A stretch of DNA of 64,000 bases from an uncultured Erythrobacter sp. (GTDB lineage: Bacteria > Pseudomonadota > Alphaproteobacteria > Sphingomonadales > Sphingomonadaceae). How positions within the stretch are numbered: the stretch's first letter is position 1; each line of letters opens with the position of its first letter. Both the position numbers and the translations under genes were made by a program. The DNA lies in assembly GCA_947488085.1 (NCBI GenBank), contig CANKYI010000001.1, positions 2,675,928 through 2,739,927 on the forward strand, read 5' to 3'. A model generated the notes under the pieces. That model made no database searches. It saw only the letters and a list, made by a program, of their open reading frames with translations, and was not told the origin of the DNA. This document shows positions 16,428 through 25,601 of this stretch, one piece after another.

Positions 16428-18056
16428 TTACCACGAGAGCTTAAAAGCGACTTGGCCTTTGTCCAGTGCCGCAATCAGATGACTGTTGGGGATGGAGACG
16501 CCAAACTCGGGATGCCACGTTCCAGGCTGCAATCTTGCCGGACAAGAACATTCCCAATTCACACGATGCCCGTCTTTCAGAATCATGGCTCCAGAACGAG
16601 GTGTTTCGATCTGTATTTGAACATCTGGATGAATATGAAAGATTGCGTCCGCGGATTGCGGACTGGTCAGCTTGTCCTCAATCAAGAGGTAGTTTTCGCG
16701 CACTGTCCAGCTGCGCTCGTGGGTTAAACCACGCTTGTGTCGATGATAGCCATCGTGCGAGGCCTCCAAAACCAAGGCTTCGTCGGTTTCAATGCCACGG
16801 CGGCCCGAAATGCTTGCGCGCTGTGCCACGCGAAACCCGCTCCATACATGCGACGAATTCGTGCCATCTACGCACACGGTGGAGTGCGCCCGTGTGCCTC
16901 TTTGACGCAAACGCTCTGGCCCGAGCCCGTAGAGTGACGTGCCCGAATTCACGATCACCCGCTGTCCATAAAGCGAACATTCGAACGACAGCGTGTCGGC
17001 ATGCGCATGGCCGGGCAGATAGGTCGGACCTATTTCGGCGGCATCCGCAATGACAACAAGAGGCCCCGTCGCCATTCGCGCGTAACCGCTCGGCTCGACC
17101 AGTGCGAGTCCGGATGGGGCAGCGAGCGATGAAAAACCAAGCCGTTCAGCATAGGCAAGCAGTTCATTGTTTTCAGGGGCAATGCCAAAGGCCGCATCGT
17201 TGAAAAAGGCAATGCCACCATCCGGGTGACTCATAGTCGCCAGCCAGGAAAGCATGGGGTCAACTTTTTTTTCGAGCGCTTTGACTAGCTCAGCTTGACC
17301 CTCCACGCCGCTTGCCCTCAAAATGTTGATGAGGTCCAAGACATCCTCAAGCGCCAACGCGTGATACATGGGCGAAAGTTCAAACTGACCGCCGTCACGC
17401 AGGATTTGCTCGGGCAGCTCATCCAAGAGGATAGTAGCACCTGTTTGGAGCCAGCTTTCAGCCTCGTCGCCTTCGAAAAAACATCCGGCAATGACGAGAG
17501 CTTTTGCATTTGCGAAAAGATGGTTGCCTAACAGGTGCCATTCGATCTTTTGACTCAACCAACGTGTTTGGATTGTGAGGGAGTGGCAAACGTCCGCGCT
17601 GAGAGGTTCGCCCAACATCGCCCATTTCACCCAATTCACAATCCTCAAAGATGTGGGATAGGGCTCCCATCCACTGCCCAGTGACGGGGGATTCTCCGCG
17701 ATCCAGCGGGCGACCAGATCGCGGTGCCAGTCAACTCGATCCTCGGCCGAAATCGCGTTGAGATCGTCAAAATAGTGCTGATTGTACCGCCACAGTTTCT
17801 CTCGATCGGGATTGTCCCAGCCGTCGCTGGTTAGATCACCTTCTTCATTGAGGAATCGAAACTGAGTTTTGCCCACCAGGCTTGGACGACGCCGTGCCAC
17901 TGGCGATAGCGGCACGGTTATCGTTCTTTTGGCTGGTGGCGGCGCAAGATCGGCTTTGACCTTTTTGACGCGAAAGACAATTCGTCCCACGATTTGCTGG
18001 GCCTTCAGTCGGCGCAAAGTGTGCCAATAGAGCCCGAGTTTCGCAAACAGGCCCAT
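16428..18056 (-). CDS. Heparinase II/III-like polysaccharide lyase family protein without signal peptide
   Basis: A 542-residue protein with an N-terminal alpha/alpha-toroid region (WRYNQHYFDDLNA near residue 90; WLLSQ/WHLLGNHLFANAKAL near 175) and a C-terminal heparinase II/III-type beta-sandwich, including GHAHADTLSFEC, the conserved His/Tyr catalytic neighbourhood. Enzymes of this fold cut uronic-acid-containing glycans by beta-elimination. No secretion signal is visible (MGLFAKLGLYWHTLRRLK…), as is usual for members in O-antigen and capsule loci, so the site of action is unclear. Its stop is 10 bases before the GT4 gene, and it overlaps the methyltransferase gene by one base (TAATG). Confidence 0.88.
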   Translation of the reverse strand: MGLFAKLGLYWHTLRRLKAQQIVGRIVFRVKKVKADLAPPPAKRTITVPLSPVARRRPSLVGKTQFRFLNEEGDLTSDGWDNPDREKLWRYNQHYFDDLNAISAEDRVDWHRDLVARWIAENPPSLGSGWEPYPTSLRIVNWVKWAMLGEPLSADVCHSLTIQTRWLSQKIEWHLLGNHLFANAKALVIAGCFFEGDEAESWLQTGATILLDELPEQILRDGGQFELSPMYHALALEDVLDLINILRASGVEGQAELVKALEKKVDPMLSWLATMSHPDGGIAFFNDAAFGIAPENNELLAYAERLGFSSLAAPSGLALVEPSGYARMATGPLVVIADAAEIGPTYLPGHAHADTLSFECSLYGQRVIVNSGTSLYGLGPERLRQRGTRAHSTVCVDGTNSSHVWSGFRVAQRASISGRRGIETDEALVLEASHDGYHRHKRGLTHERSWTVRENYLLIEDKLTSPQSADAIFHIHPDVQIQIETPRSGAMILKDGHRVNWECSCPARLQPGTWHPEFGVSIPNSHLIAALDKGQVAFKLSW

Positions 18057-18772
18057 TAGGAAGCGGGCTTATGCAAAACCGCAATGAGAAGAATGCGAAA
18101 CCTGGCGAATGTATCCGACGCGTTGACGAGCCGTTCGTACATCAGACCGAGTGAGTATGTCACAAAGGACATGCGCAAATATTCAGGACGCCCCTCAACC
18201 AATTCAACCTGGTCCAGTTCTAGCCCGCTTGCCGCTGCTATCGCGGCGACCTGCGTTTTGCTGTTGGCCCGATATAGGGTTGGAAAAGTGTCCTCGGCAT
18301 CGCGCCCTCTTAAACGGTTCACGAACTGGTGAAACCGGTGCGGCGTTACCCGGGCAATAAGCGGCATATAGTGGCTGCGATTGGGCGTTTTGAACAGCAG
18401 CACACCGCCGGGTTTGAGCACTCTGTATATCTCACCGAATGTCGCCATTGGGTTGTCGAGATGCTCCATCACATTGTCGGCAAAGACCACATCAAAAGTT
18501 GCATCATCATAGGGAATCTCGCTCGCATTCGCGACTTTGCCTTCGTCGAGCTTTTCATTCTCTAGGACACGCGGGTCCAGATCAATTCCGCACATCTTCG
18601 CGACCTGTCCGCGGAAATGCATGGCTTCGACTATTCCTGCTCCTGCTCCCACATCAAGCACAACAGAATCGGATGAGAGGTGGCTCTCAATCCTCTGCCG
18701 GAACAAAAGGTCATCCCAGTTATCGGCAAAATTGGGATAGAACTTTTGGTCCATCCGGCTCACCAGCGTCAC
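18056..18772 (-). CDS. Class I SAM-dependent methyltransferase
   Basis: A 238-residue methyltransferase of the UbiE/COQ5-like type. Motif I is VVLDVGAGAGIVEA, followed by the acidic GIDLDPRV, the motif II region FDVVFADNVMEHLDNP, and motif III VLKPGGVLLFKTPN. The substrate cannot be told from sequence; its position inside the operon suggests modification of a sugar, sugar-nucleotide or growing glycan. It starts at ATG 18772, overlapping the bi-domain oxidoreductase stop by one base, and ends overlapping the lyase-like gene by one base, so translation of the three is probably coupled. Confidence 0.88.
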   Translation of the reverse strand: MTLVSRMDQKFYPNFADNWDDLLFRQRIESHLSSDSVVLDVGAGAGIVEAMHFRGQVAKMCGIDLDPRVLENEKLDEGKVANASEIPYDDATFDVVFADNVMEHLDNPMATFGEIYRVLKPGGVLLFKTPNRSHYMPLIARVTPHRFHQFVNRLRGRDAEDTFPTLYRANSKTQVAAIAAASGLELDQVELVEGRPEYLRMSFVTYSLGLMYERLVNASDTFARFRILLIAVLHKPAS

Positions 18773-20889
18773 TAGCGCAGCTCCTCAGCAATTTCGATCG
18801 CCACCCGGCTGCTTTCGATCAGTTCGTCAATGGGAATGGGTGGCGGGCCGCCCGTCTTGACCGCTTCGACAAAGGCCGCTGCGCAGGCGTCTTGACCCTT
18901 GTCTTGATTTCGCTTGTTTTGGTTCTGACCTTTCCAGCCGTGTGCAGTCAGGCGCTTAAAATTGTCGAGTTGTAGAACACGCCCATCGGCAAACACTTCA
19001 AGCCGTTCTTTGGCGACAGAATTGTGGCCGTTTGCAAGATAGTGGATTGCACCGGTTGAGCCATCGGCAAAGGTTAAGGTGATCATCGCCTTGTCATCGC
19101 GAACCGCGACCGCAGGATGAGCGCCCATCGCGACCACATGGCTATCACTGATTGGCGCGCCAACAAGATATCGCAGCAAATCAATAAAGTGGCAGGCTTC
19201 ACCGATGATCCGTCCGCCGCCCACCTCGGTGTCCTGAGTCCAATGATCAGCGGGAATATTGCCCGCATTGATCGTCATAATCAGGCTTTTCGGGACGCTA
19301 ATCTGGTCCAAAAGCGTCTTCATCGTCGCAATTTGCGGCGCAAAGCGGCGATTGAAACCAACCATGAGGTGCTGGTCAGGTCGAGCCTTTGCCTCCGCCT
19401 CAATTGTTCCAAGCTCATCCAGCGTTAGACAAAGCGGCTTCTCACAAAACACATGTTTGCCCGCCCTTAGGGCTGCGAGCACTTGGTTTGCATGTGTGTC
19501 GTGGCGTGTAGCGATGACCACAGTGTTGATTGCGTCATTTTCGAGAGTCTCTTCGACAGCGGTGGTGGCCGTCGCGAACCCGAACTTCCTTCCAAAATGA
19601 ACGCCGCTTACGCCCCCGCTGGTCACTACAGTGTCCAGCACCGCCCCCGCGGATTGAAATGCGGGGATCAACACTCGGCTGGCATAATTTCCTGCACCAA
19701 GGAAAGCGACGCGGGCCAAGCCCTCACCAACTGGTGATCCGAGCGAGACGCTACGCGCAAGGTCCGGCGCGTCATCGTCGCCTGTCGCAAAACGCAGCAC
19801 TATGCCGAGCGATGGTTCATCAGCGGTAAGCAACTCCATCGCTTTGGCGCCATCGTCAATCGCGAAACGATGGCTAATGAGGGTTTCGACATCAAGAGAA
19901 CCCGATGCCATCAAGTCCAAGATTGCTTCGAAGTTGCGTTGCTCTGTCCAGCGGACAAAGCCCACAGGATAATCGTGACCGCGCTCTTCATAATCGGGAT
20001 CGTAGCGTCCGGGGCCATATGAACATGAGACCTGAAAACTGAGCTCTTTCTCGTAGAAATCCGCCCGATCTAGGTCGAGCCCTGTAACACCGACAAGCAC
20101 AATCCGGCCACGCTTGCGGCACATTTGTGCGCCTTGAGAAACAGGATCATTGCTTTGGGTGGAGGCTGTAATCAGGACCGCATCAACGCCGCGCCCACGC
20201 GAAAACGTCATGGCTGCGCTAAGCGGATCTTCTCCAGCGCTCAAATTCACGGTTTCTGCGCCAAACTGTTTGGCAAGCTCGAGCCGGGATGGATCGGGGT
20301 CAATCCCGAGCACTCGGCAACCTTGCGCGCGCAGCATCTGCACCGTCAAAAGCCCGATCAGGCCAAGGCCAGTCACTACCACGCATTCGCCAAGTGTTGG
20401 TTTGACGAGCCGGATACCCTGCAACCCTATCGCGCCCAGCACAGTAAAAGCGGCAGCCTCATCGCTGACATTGTCAGGAATTTTGGCGCATAGATTTTGA
20501 GGGACGGTCACGATCTCAGCATGGTTGCCGTTCGAAACGACGCGATCGCTTGCTGCGAACCCGCTGACCCCTTTGCCAGTTTCAACCACACGCCCGACAT
20601 TGCAATAACCCAATGCGATGGGCTGATCGAGTTTGCTCGCTACGGCCTCTAATGTGGCACCGACACCGTCCGTGCGCATCTTTTGCAAAACCTGTTTGAC
20701 TTTCTCGGGCTGTTGGCGGGCTTTGGAAAGCAAATTTCCTTTGCCAAACTCAACAAGCATCCGCTCGGTCCCAGCGGACACCAACGTACAGCTTGTGTGG
20801 ATCAGCAACTGTCCAGCCTTGCTCGTGGGAGCGGGAACATTGGCGACTTCGGTTTGGCCGTCTTTAAGTGATTGCAACACTTGTTTCAT
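18772..20889 (-). CDS. Bi-domain oxidoreductase: MDR-type dehydrogenase fused to Gfo/Idh/MocA oxidoreductase
   Basis: At 705 residues this is two enzymes in one chain. Residues 1 to about 370 form a medium-chain (alcohol dehydrogenase-like) domain with SAGTERMLV, GYCNVGRVVETG and VVVTGLGLIGLL; the canonical structural-zinc cysteines are missing. Residues from about 390 form a Gfo/Idh/MocA domain with VAFLGAGNYASRVL, VFCEKPLCLT (EKP motif) and GEACHFIDLL. Such fusions occur next to heparinase-like genes in polysaccharide loci and are thought to oxidise and re-reduce a sugar-nucleotide; the reaction is not established. The stop overlaps the methyltransferase start by one base and the start overlaps the next Gfo/Idh/MocA gene by four bases. 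Confidence 0.9.
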   Translation of the reverse strand: MKQVLQSLKDGQTEVANVPAPTSKAGQLLIHTSCTLVSAGTERMLVEFGKGNLLSKARQQPEKVKQVLQKMRTDGVGATLEAVASKLDQPIALGYCNVGRVVETGKGVSGFAASDRVVSNGNHAEIVTVPQNLCAKIPDNVSDEAAAFTVLGAIGLQGIRLVKPTLGECVVVTGLGLIGLLTVQMLRAQGCRVLGIDPDPSRLELAKQFGAETVNLSAGEDPLSAAMTFSRGRGVDAVLITASTQSNDPVSQGAQMCRKRGRIVLVGVTGLDLDRADFYEKELSFQVSCSYGPGRYDPDYEERGHDYPVGFVRWTEQRNFEAILDLMASGSLDVETLISHRFAIDDGAKAMELLTADEPSLGIVLRFATGDDDAPDLARSVSLGSPVGEGLARVAFLGAGNYASRVLIPAFQSAGAVLDTVVTSGGVSGVHFGRKFGFATATTAVEETLENDAINTVVIATRHDTHANQVLAALRAGKHVFCEKPLCLTLDELGTIEAEAKARPDQHLMVGFNRRFAPQIATMKTLLDQISVPKSLIMTINAGNIPADHWTQDTEVGGGRIIGEACHFIDLLRYLVGAPISDSHVVAMGAHPAVAVRDDKAMITLTFADGSTGAIHYLANGHNSVAKERLEVFADGRVLQLDNFKRLTAHGWKGQNQNKRNQDKGQDACAAAFVEAVKTGGPPPIPIDELIESSRVAIEIAEELR

Positions 20890-22019
20890 TGAAGAGATGC
20901 CTTGCTTATCAACGCCTCGCTTGCTTCTCTCAAGCGAATTTCTGATGTGGTTTGCCCCTGACGGACCATATCGGTGACGTGCAGCACGAGCAGTGCTGAC
21001 AGTTCGACTTCATTCCAGCTGCGGCGCGGCCCCTTTGCGAAAGGCTGCAATGCTGACAATTTGTGGCCGGCATCTTTCGGCCAAAAACGCCATCGTCGCA
21101 ATGTTTTGCCACGCCACACCGTCATACGCCGAAAATCGTCAATCTTGCAGATGGTTTCGCCCTGCTGAAAGTTGATTGTTTCATTAATGCCTTCAAACGG
21201 CTCACTCCGCGCTGTCAGCATTAGCGTGAAAATATCGCCTTGATCTGTCGCGATTGACAGCGCGAAATTGTCGTCAGGTTCTGCCGCGTCGGCTTGCAGC
21301 AATTGCAAGCGGAAAGTCTCGGGCAAACCGCGCCAAGAGAGAATATGGCAGAAGAGGTCGATCCAATGGCCCGCATTGCCACAGATACGCGTGCCTTCGG
21401 CTTCGTCCCGATACCAGTGATCTTCATCGATTACATGGCCTGACACAAAGCAACTGAGCGACACACCTCCCGCGGGCTTTGGCCCAACTTGTGCCGCCAA
21501 TGTTCGAATTGCGCGCGAAAATGGCCGATTGTAGCCAGCATATATCGGTTTGGAGGCTTTGCGCGCAGCCGTACTCAACCGAGCCAGTTGATCGTAGGTC
21601 ACTGCGATGGGTTTCTCTGTGTAAACGGTCTTGCCCGCTTCAAGTCCCGAGATCGCGTAATCAGTATGGGATGCGTGATTGGATGCGATATACAGATATT
21701 CGATTTGGTCGTCTGCGATGAGCGTGGCTGCGCTGTCAGACGCAGTTTGCGCGCCGAGTATTTTCGCGCCCTTGCTGGCCACTGCGGGATCAACATCAAA
21801 AACACTACGAATTCGCCGACCAAATCGCCGGGTGAGAAAGTAGCCCAACGACGCGACACCGAACTGACCACATCCGATGATGCCAATGTCTTGCTTAGAT
21901 CTGGGGAGAATGGCCAACGGGAATGAGGCAGGAGACCGGGCTGCAACCTTGAAGAGCGTACGCCCGATTCCGTAGATGGATATATAACGCCAAACTTTGG
22001 TTATGGCGCTCACTGCCAT
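20886..22019 (-). CDS. Gfo/Idh/MocA family oxidoreductase
   Basis: A 377-residue NAD(P)-dependent sugar oxidoreductase. The Rossmann segment IGIIGCGQFGVASL begins at about residue 45 after a basic N-terminal stretch; the EKP catalytic motif is in VYTEKPIAVT, and the substrate-domain motif is GNAGHWIDLF. Family members oxidise or reduce sugars and sugar-nucleotides. Its four-base overlap with the fused oxidoreductase downstream and ten-base overlap with wecC upstream indicate a shared pathway, probably on a ManNAcA-type or related nucleotide sugar. The exact reaction is unknown. Confidence 0.88.
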   Translation of the reverse strand: MAVSAITKVWRYISIYGIGRTLFKVAARSPASFPLAILPRSKQDIGIIGCGQFGVASLGYFLTRRFGRRIRSVFDVDPAVASKGAKILGAQTASDSAATLIADDQIEYLYIASNHASHTDYAISGLEAGKTVYTEKPIAVTYDQLARLSTAARKASKPIYAGYNRPFSRAIRTLAAQVGPKPAGGVSLSCFVSGHVIDEDHWYRDEAEGTRICGNAGHWIDLFCHILSWRGLPETFRLQLLQADAAEPDDNFALSIATDQGDIFTLMLTARSEPFEGINETINFQQGETICKIDDFRRMTVWRGKTLRRWRFWPKDAGHKLSALQPFAKGPRRSWNEVELSALLVLHVTDMVRQGQTTSEIRLREASEALISKASLQ

Positions 22020-23272
22020 ACGCCTCGCGTGTCAATGATTGCGCCCTTGGGTGCTTCGCTTTGCTTAAACTGGCTGTGATCTACCAGCATGATATGCAGG
22101 TCTGCCTCAGATTGTGCTGTGGCAAAGTCAACCAATTGAACAGTATCGCCCAATTCTGCGGGTAGCCGATCAATGTAGGGCTCAACGGCAAGAACCCGGC
22201 CATCAAACAGTTCGGACAGTGACTTTGTGATCTGCACAGCCGGGCTTTCGCGCAAGTCGTCGATGTCAGGCTTGAACGCCAATCCATAGCAGGCAATCGT
22301 GCCGACGCCTGCTTTGCCATCTTGGCCCAGACCCGTAATTGCTTCGAGCGCTTTTTTCACGACGTAGATGGGCTTGCCGTCATTGATTGTCCGAGCCGTT
22401 GATATCAATTGAGCCTGTTCGGGCGCGCTGGCGACTAGGAACCAGGGGTCAACTGCGATGCAATGCCCGCCTACACCCGGACCAGGTTGAAGTATGTTCA
22501 CTCTGGGGTGGCGATTGGCGAGCGCAATGAGTTCCCAAACATCGATATCCAGTCGGTCGCAGATGAGCGACAATTCATTGGCAAAGGCAATGCTAACATC
22601 TCGAAAGCTGTTCTCGGTTAGTTTTGCCATTTCCGCTTCGCGCGGACTTGATGCGATAACGCAATCTCCAGCCACAAAGATCGAATACAGATCCTTGGCG
22701 ATTTTCGAACAGCGTGCTGACATTCCGCCGATTATGCGGTCATTCGATATCAATTCGCGCATGACAGCGCCCGGCAGAACGCGCTCAGGACAGTGGGCGA
22801 TGTGTATATCGGCTTCGTCACCATGGCTTTGCGGGAAGGTTAGATCGGGCCGGGCCTCAGCCAACCAAGCCGCCATTTGCTCAGTCGTACCTATAGGCGA
22901 TGTCGATTCCAGTATGACGATATTGCCTGGCTCAAGGACCGGCGCGATCGCCAAGGATGCTTGCTCAACATAGGAAATGTCGGGCTTTTTCTCGATCCCC
23001 TTTAGAGGCGTAGGGACCGCTATCAGAAACGCATCGGCTGATTGTGGAGTAAGTGACGCACTGAGCTTACCCGTTTGAACGGCAGTTTGCACCGCGCTTT
23101 CAAGGCCGGCTTCGACGATATGGATTTCGCCCCGATTGATTGTGTCAACGATTTGCTCGTCAACATCTATGCCCACCACTTCGGTTCCGTAAGACGCAAA
23201 AACCGCCGCAGTTGGCAGACCGATATATCCCAGCCCAATCACGGAAACTCGCTTGAAATTAGAATCGCCCAT
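22010..23272 (-). CDS. wecC: UDP-N-acetyl-D-mannosamine dehydrogenase
   Basis: A 420-residue nucleotide-sugar dehydrogenase that oxidises UDP-ManNAc twice to UDP-ManNAcA. Motifs are VIGLGYIGLPTAAVF at the N-terminus, PTPLKG, ESTSPIGTTEQM, KLTENSFRDVSIAFANEL, and the active-site cysteine in GPGVGGHCIAVDPWF (about residue 265). The overall pattern follows WecC/CapL rather than the UDP-glucose dehydrogenases. It is followed by the two Gfo/Idh/MocA-type genes with overlaps and lies 15 bases after wecB, which makes its substrate. Confidence 0.93.
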   Translation of the reverse strand: MGDSNFKRVSVIGLGYIGLPTAAVFASYGTEVVGIDVDEQIVDTINRGEIHIVEAGLESAVQTAVQTGKLSASLTPQSADAFLIAVPTPLKGIEKKPDISYVEQASLAIAPVLEPGNIVILESTSPIGTTEQMAAWLAEARPDLTFPQSHGDEADIHIAHCPERVLPGAVMRELISNDRIIGGMSARCSKIAKDLYSIFVAGDCVIASSPREAEMAKLTENSFRDVSIAFANELSLICDRLDIDVWELIALANRHPRVNILQPGPGVGGHCIAVDPWFLVASAPEQAQLISTARTINDGKPIYVVKKALEAITGLGQDGKAGVGTIACYGLAFKPDIDDLRESPAVQITKSLSELFDGRVLAVEPYIDRLPAELGDTVQLVDFATAQSEADLHIMLVDHSQFKQSEAPKGAIIDTRGVWQ

Positions 23273-23287
23273 TACAATCGCCTCAAT

Positions 23288-24421
23288 TTAGCGGGTTTGG
23301 CCAGAGGCGTTGAAAGCTTGCAGCGCCGCAATGATCCGTTGAGTGGCTTTACCGTCGCCGTATGGATTGTGAGCGATGCTCATCTGTTCATAGGCGGATT
23401 GATCATCAAGCAACCGTTCGGCCTCTGACACGATCTTTGCGACGTTTGTTCCAACCAGTTTCACAGTGCCTGCATCCACAGCTTCAGGTCGCTCGGTCGT
23501 CTCGCGCATAACCAATACGGGCTTTCCCAGTGAGGGCGCTTCCTCTTGGACGCCGCCGGAATCCGTGAGGATGATATGCGAACGGTCCATGAGATAGACA
23601 AAAGGCAGGTATTCTTGCGGCGGTATCAGGCGGACATTGCCCATTCCCGACAGCATCTCTTGCACTGGACCTTTAACATTGGGGTTCATGTGGACGGGAT
23701 AAATGATCTCCACATCTTCGCGCTGGGCGAGCTGTCTTATCGCTTGGCAAATGCGCTCGAACCCTCCGCCAAAGCTCTCCCGCCTATGGCCTGTGACTAA
23801 GATCATCCGTTTGTCGGGGTCCAGCGCGAACTGTTCTGAAAACGACTGGGTATGACTATCGTCATTGTTGATGCGATCGCGGACATATTGCAGCGCGTCG
23901 ATCACGGTGTTGCCAGTGAGCTTGATTGCCTCTTCCGAAACGGCCTCTGCTAAGAGCATGGCCTTTGCTCGCTCAGTCGGAGCAAAATGCAATTGCGCAA
24001 TTGCGCCCGTAACCTTGCGGTTCACCTCTTCGGGCCAAGGGGCATAAATGTCGCCAGTTCGAAGCCCGGCTTCGACATGGGCCACGGGAATCTGCGAATA
24101 ATAACAGGCCAATGTGGCAGATAAGGTGGTGGTAGTGTCGCCATGAACCAGCACGATATCCGGTGCGAATTCTTGTAAGATTGGCTTTAATTCGGTCAGG
24201 ATCCTGCCCGTTAGCCCAAACAAGTCCTGGTCTTCGCGCATCAGATCGAGATCGTAATCGGGTGTCAGGTCAAACAACCCCATCACCTGGTCCAGCATGT
24301 CGCGATGTTGGCCGGTCACACAGAGTTTTGAAGTCAGGCCGTCAGTTGCGGCCAACCCCTTTACAACGGGGGCCATTTTGATCGCTTCTGGCCTTGTGCC
24401 AATGACAGTCAAGATACGCAT
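23288..24421 (-). CDS. wecB: UDP-N-acetylglucosamine 2-epimerase (non-hydrolysing)
   Basis: A 377-residue GT-B-fold epimerase that converts UDP-GlcNAc to UDP-ManNAc in the cytoplasm. Family motifs are all present: [54 protein letters not shown] and [11 protein letters not shown]. Length and start ([13 protein letters not shown]) are standard. Together with the adjacent wecC it provides UDP-ManNAcA, an acidic sugar used in many capsules and enterobacterial common antigen-like glycans. Confidence 0.96.
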   Translation of the reverse strand: MRILTVIGTRPEAIKMAPVVKGLAATDGLTSKLCVTGQHRDMLDQVMGLFDLTPDYDLDLMREDQDLFGLTGRILTELKPILQEFAPDIVLVHGDTTTTLSATLACYYSQIPVAHVEAGLRTGDIYAPWPEEVNRKVTGAIAQLHFAPTERAKAMLLAEAVSEEAIKLTGNTVIDALQYVRDRINNDDSHTQSFSEQFALDPDKRMILVTGHRRESFGGGFERICQAIRQLAQREDVEIIYPVHMNPNVKGPVQEMLSGMGNVRLIPPQEYLPFVYLMDRSHIILTDSGGVQEEAPSLGKPVLVMRETTERPEAVDAGTVKLVGTNVAKIVSEAERLLDDQSAYEQMSIAHNPYGDGKATQRIIAALQAFNASGQTR

Positions 24422-24443
24422 GAAGGTGAATGATCTCGGAAGC

Positions 24444-25601
24444 TTATTGGCCTGCTGACTGCCGCGATGCAGTCAGGACGCTCCGATAGATTGCAAACGT
24501 CTTACCTGCAACACTATTCGGGCTGAAGTCTTGCGCTGTTTGGCGTGCTTTATCGCCCATGCTCCCACGACCCGTGGCATCATCCAAAAGCGTTACGATG
24601 GCCTGGGCAAAGGTCTCAGCTGACCTTTCGGGCACAACAATTCCGTTTGTTCCGCTCTGAATGTGTCGTGACACATCACCAACATCGCTCGAGACTACAG
24701 GCCGAGCCATTGCCATGGCTTCCCAAACTGAAACCGGGGAGGATTCTGCGACAGAAGAACAGGCATAGACATCCATCCGCGCAAGGAATGGCTGCACATC
24801 TGTTTGCGCGCCGGCCCAAACGATATGCTCGGCCACGTGCATTTGTTCAGTCAGCTCCAGAAGGCTCTTTTGGTAGCGCAATTGATTGGCATGGGCTGGA
24901 CCAACTATCAAAAGCTTCAAATCGGCGTGCTTTTTCCGAGCATGTGCGAATGCCTCGATCAAAAGTTCCAGACCCTTGATGGGGTTGATATTGGCTACTG
25001 TGCCAAGAACGGGGGCATCACCCAACGCGTTGAAGCAATGTGGCTGTTTCTCGTGATGAGAGGATGGGTCAAACTTGTCAGTGTCGACAGTCGATGGAAC
25101 AACCGCGCTTAATTTCTCGGCCAGCGCACTTCCATAATAGTCCTCCGAACGGTGCGAGGCGAAGATGAAACCATTTGCTAGCGGCTTTAGGCAACCAAAG
25201 ACCACGCGAACCCATTTCGGCATAGAGGTGTCGTTGAGGTGCCAAACGGATGGAATCCCTGCGAGCCGCGCCGCAATCACTCCCTTGTATTGCCAAGATC
25301 CGCCCGATGCATGCACGAGATCGATATTCTCATTGCGCAAAAGTCTGGCGAGTTGGATCACTTCCCAAACCGAAAAGAGGACATAGCGGAGCGCGACCCG
25401 CCATTCCGTCGTGATGCGCGTGAGTGGCATGGCATGGAATTTCACATCAGCCTCCTCGCAAAGGGCTCGAAAAGGCTCTGAATTGTCCCACGGCATGACA
25501 ATCAACGTGTCTGCCTGGCCCTTAAGTGCGGCTGCTACGCGAACCATTCTAACCTGGGGCCCGCCAAGCTTGCCCTCCTCAATCACATTAGCGACGCGCA
25601 T
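24444..25601 (-). CDS. Glycosyltransferase family 4
   Basis: A 385-residue GT-B glycosyltransferase starting [18 protein letters not shown], the usual donor-loop GG near the N-terminus. Later motifs include [46 protein letters not shown] and the EX7E region [18 protein letters not shown]. The sugar is unknown. ATG 25601 gives the standard N-terminus; the frame stays open to 25655 inside the polymerase gene. The chosen start still overlaps the end of the polymerase gene by 14 bases, implying coupled translation. Confidence 0.9.
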   Translation of the reverse strand: MRVANVIEEGKLGGPQVRMVRVAAALKGQADTLIVMPWDNSEPFRALCEEADVKFHAMPLTRITTEWRVALRYVLFSVWEVIQLARLLRNENIDLVHASGGSWQYKGVIAARLAGIPSVWHLNDTSMPKWVRVVFGCLKPLANGFIFASHRSEDYYGSALAEKLSAVVPSTVDTDKFDPSSHHEKQPHCFNALGDAPVLGTVANINPIKGLELLIEAFAHARKKHADLKLLIVGPAHANQLRYQKSLLELTEQMHVAEHIVWAGAQTDVQPFLARMDVYACSSVAESSPVSVWEAMAMARPVVSSDVGDVSRHIQSGTNGIVVPERSAETFAQAIVTLLDDATGRGSMGDKARQTAQDFSPNSVAGKTFAIYRSVLTASRQSAGQ

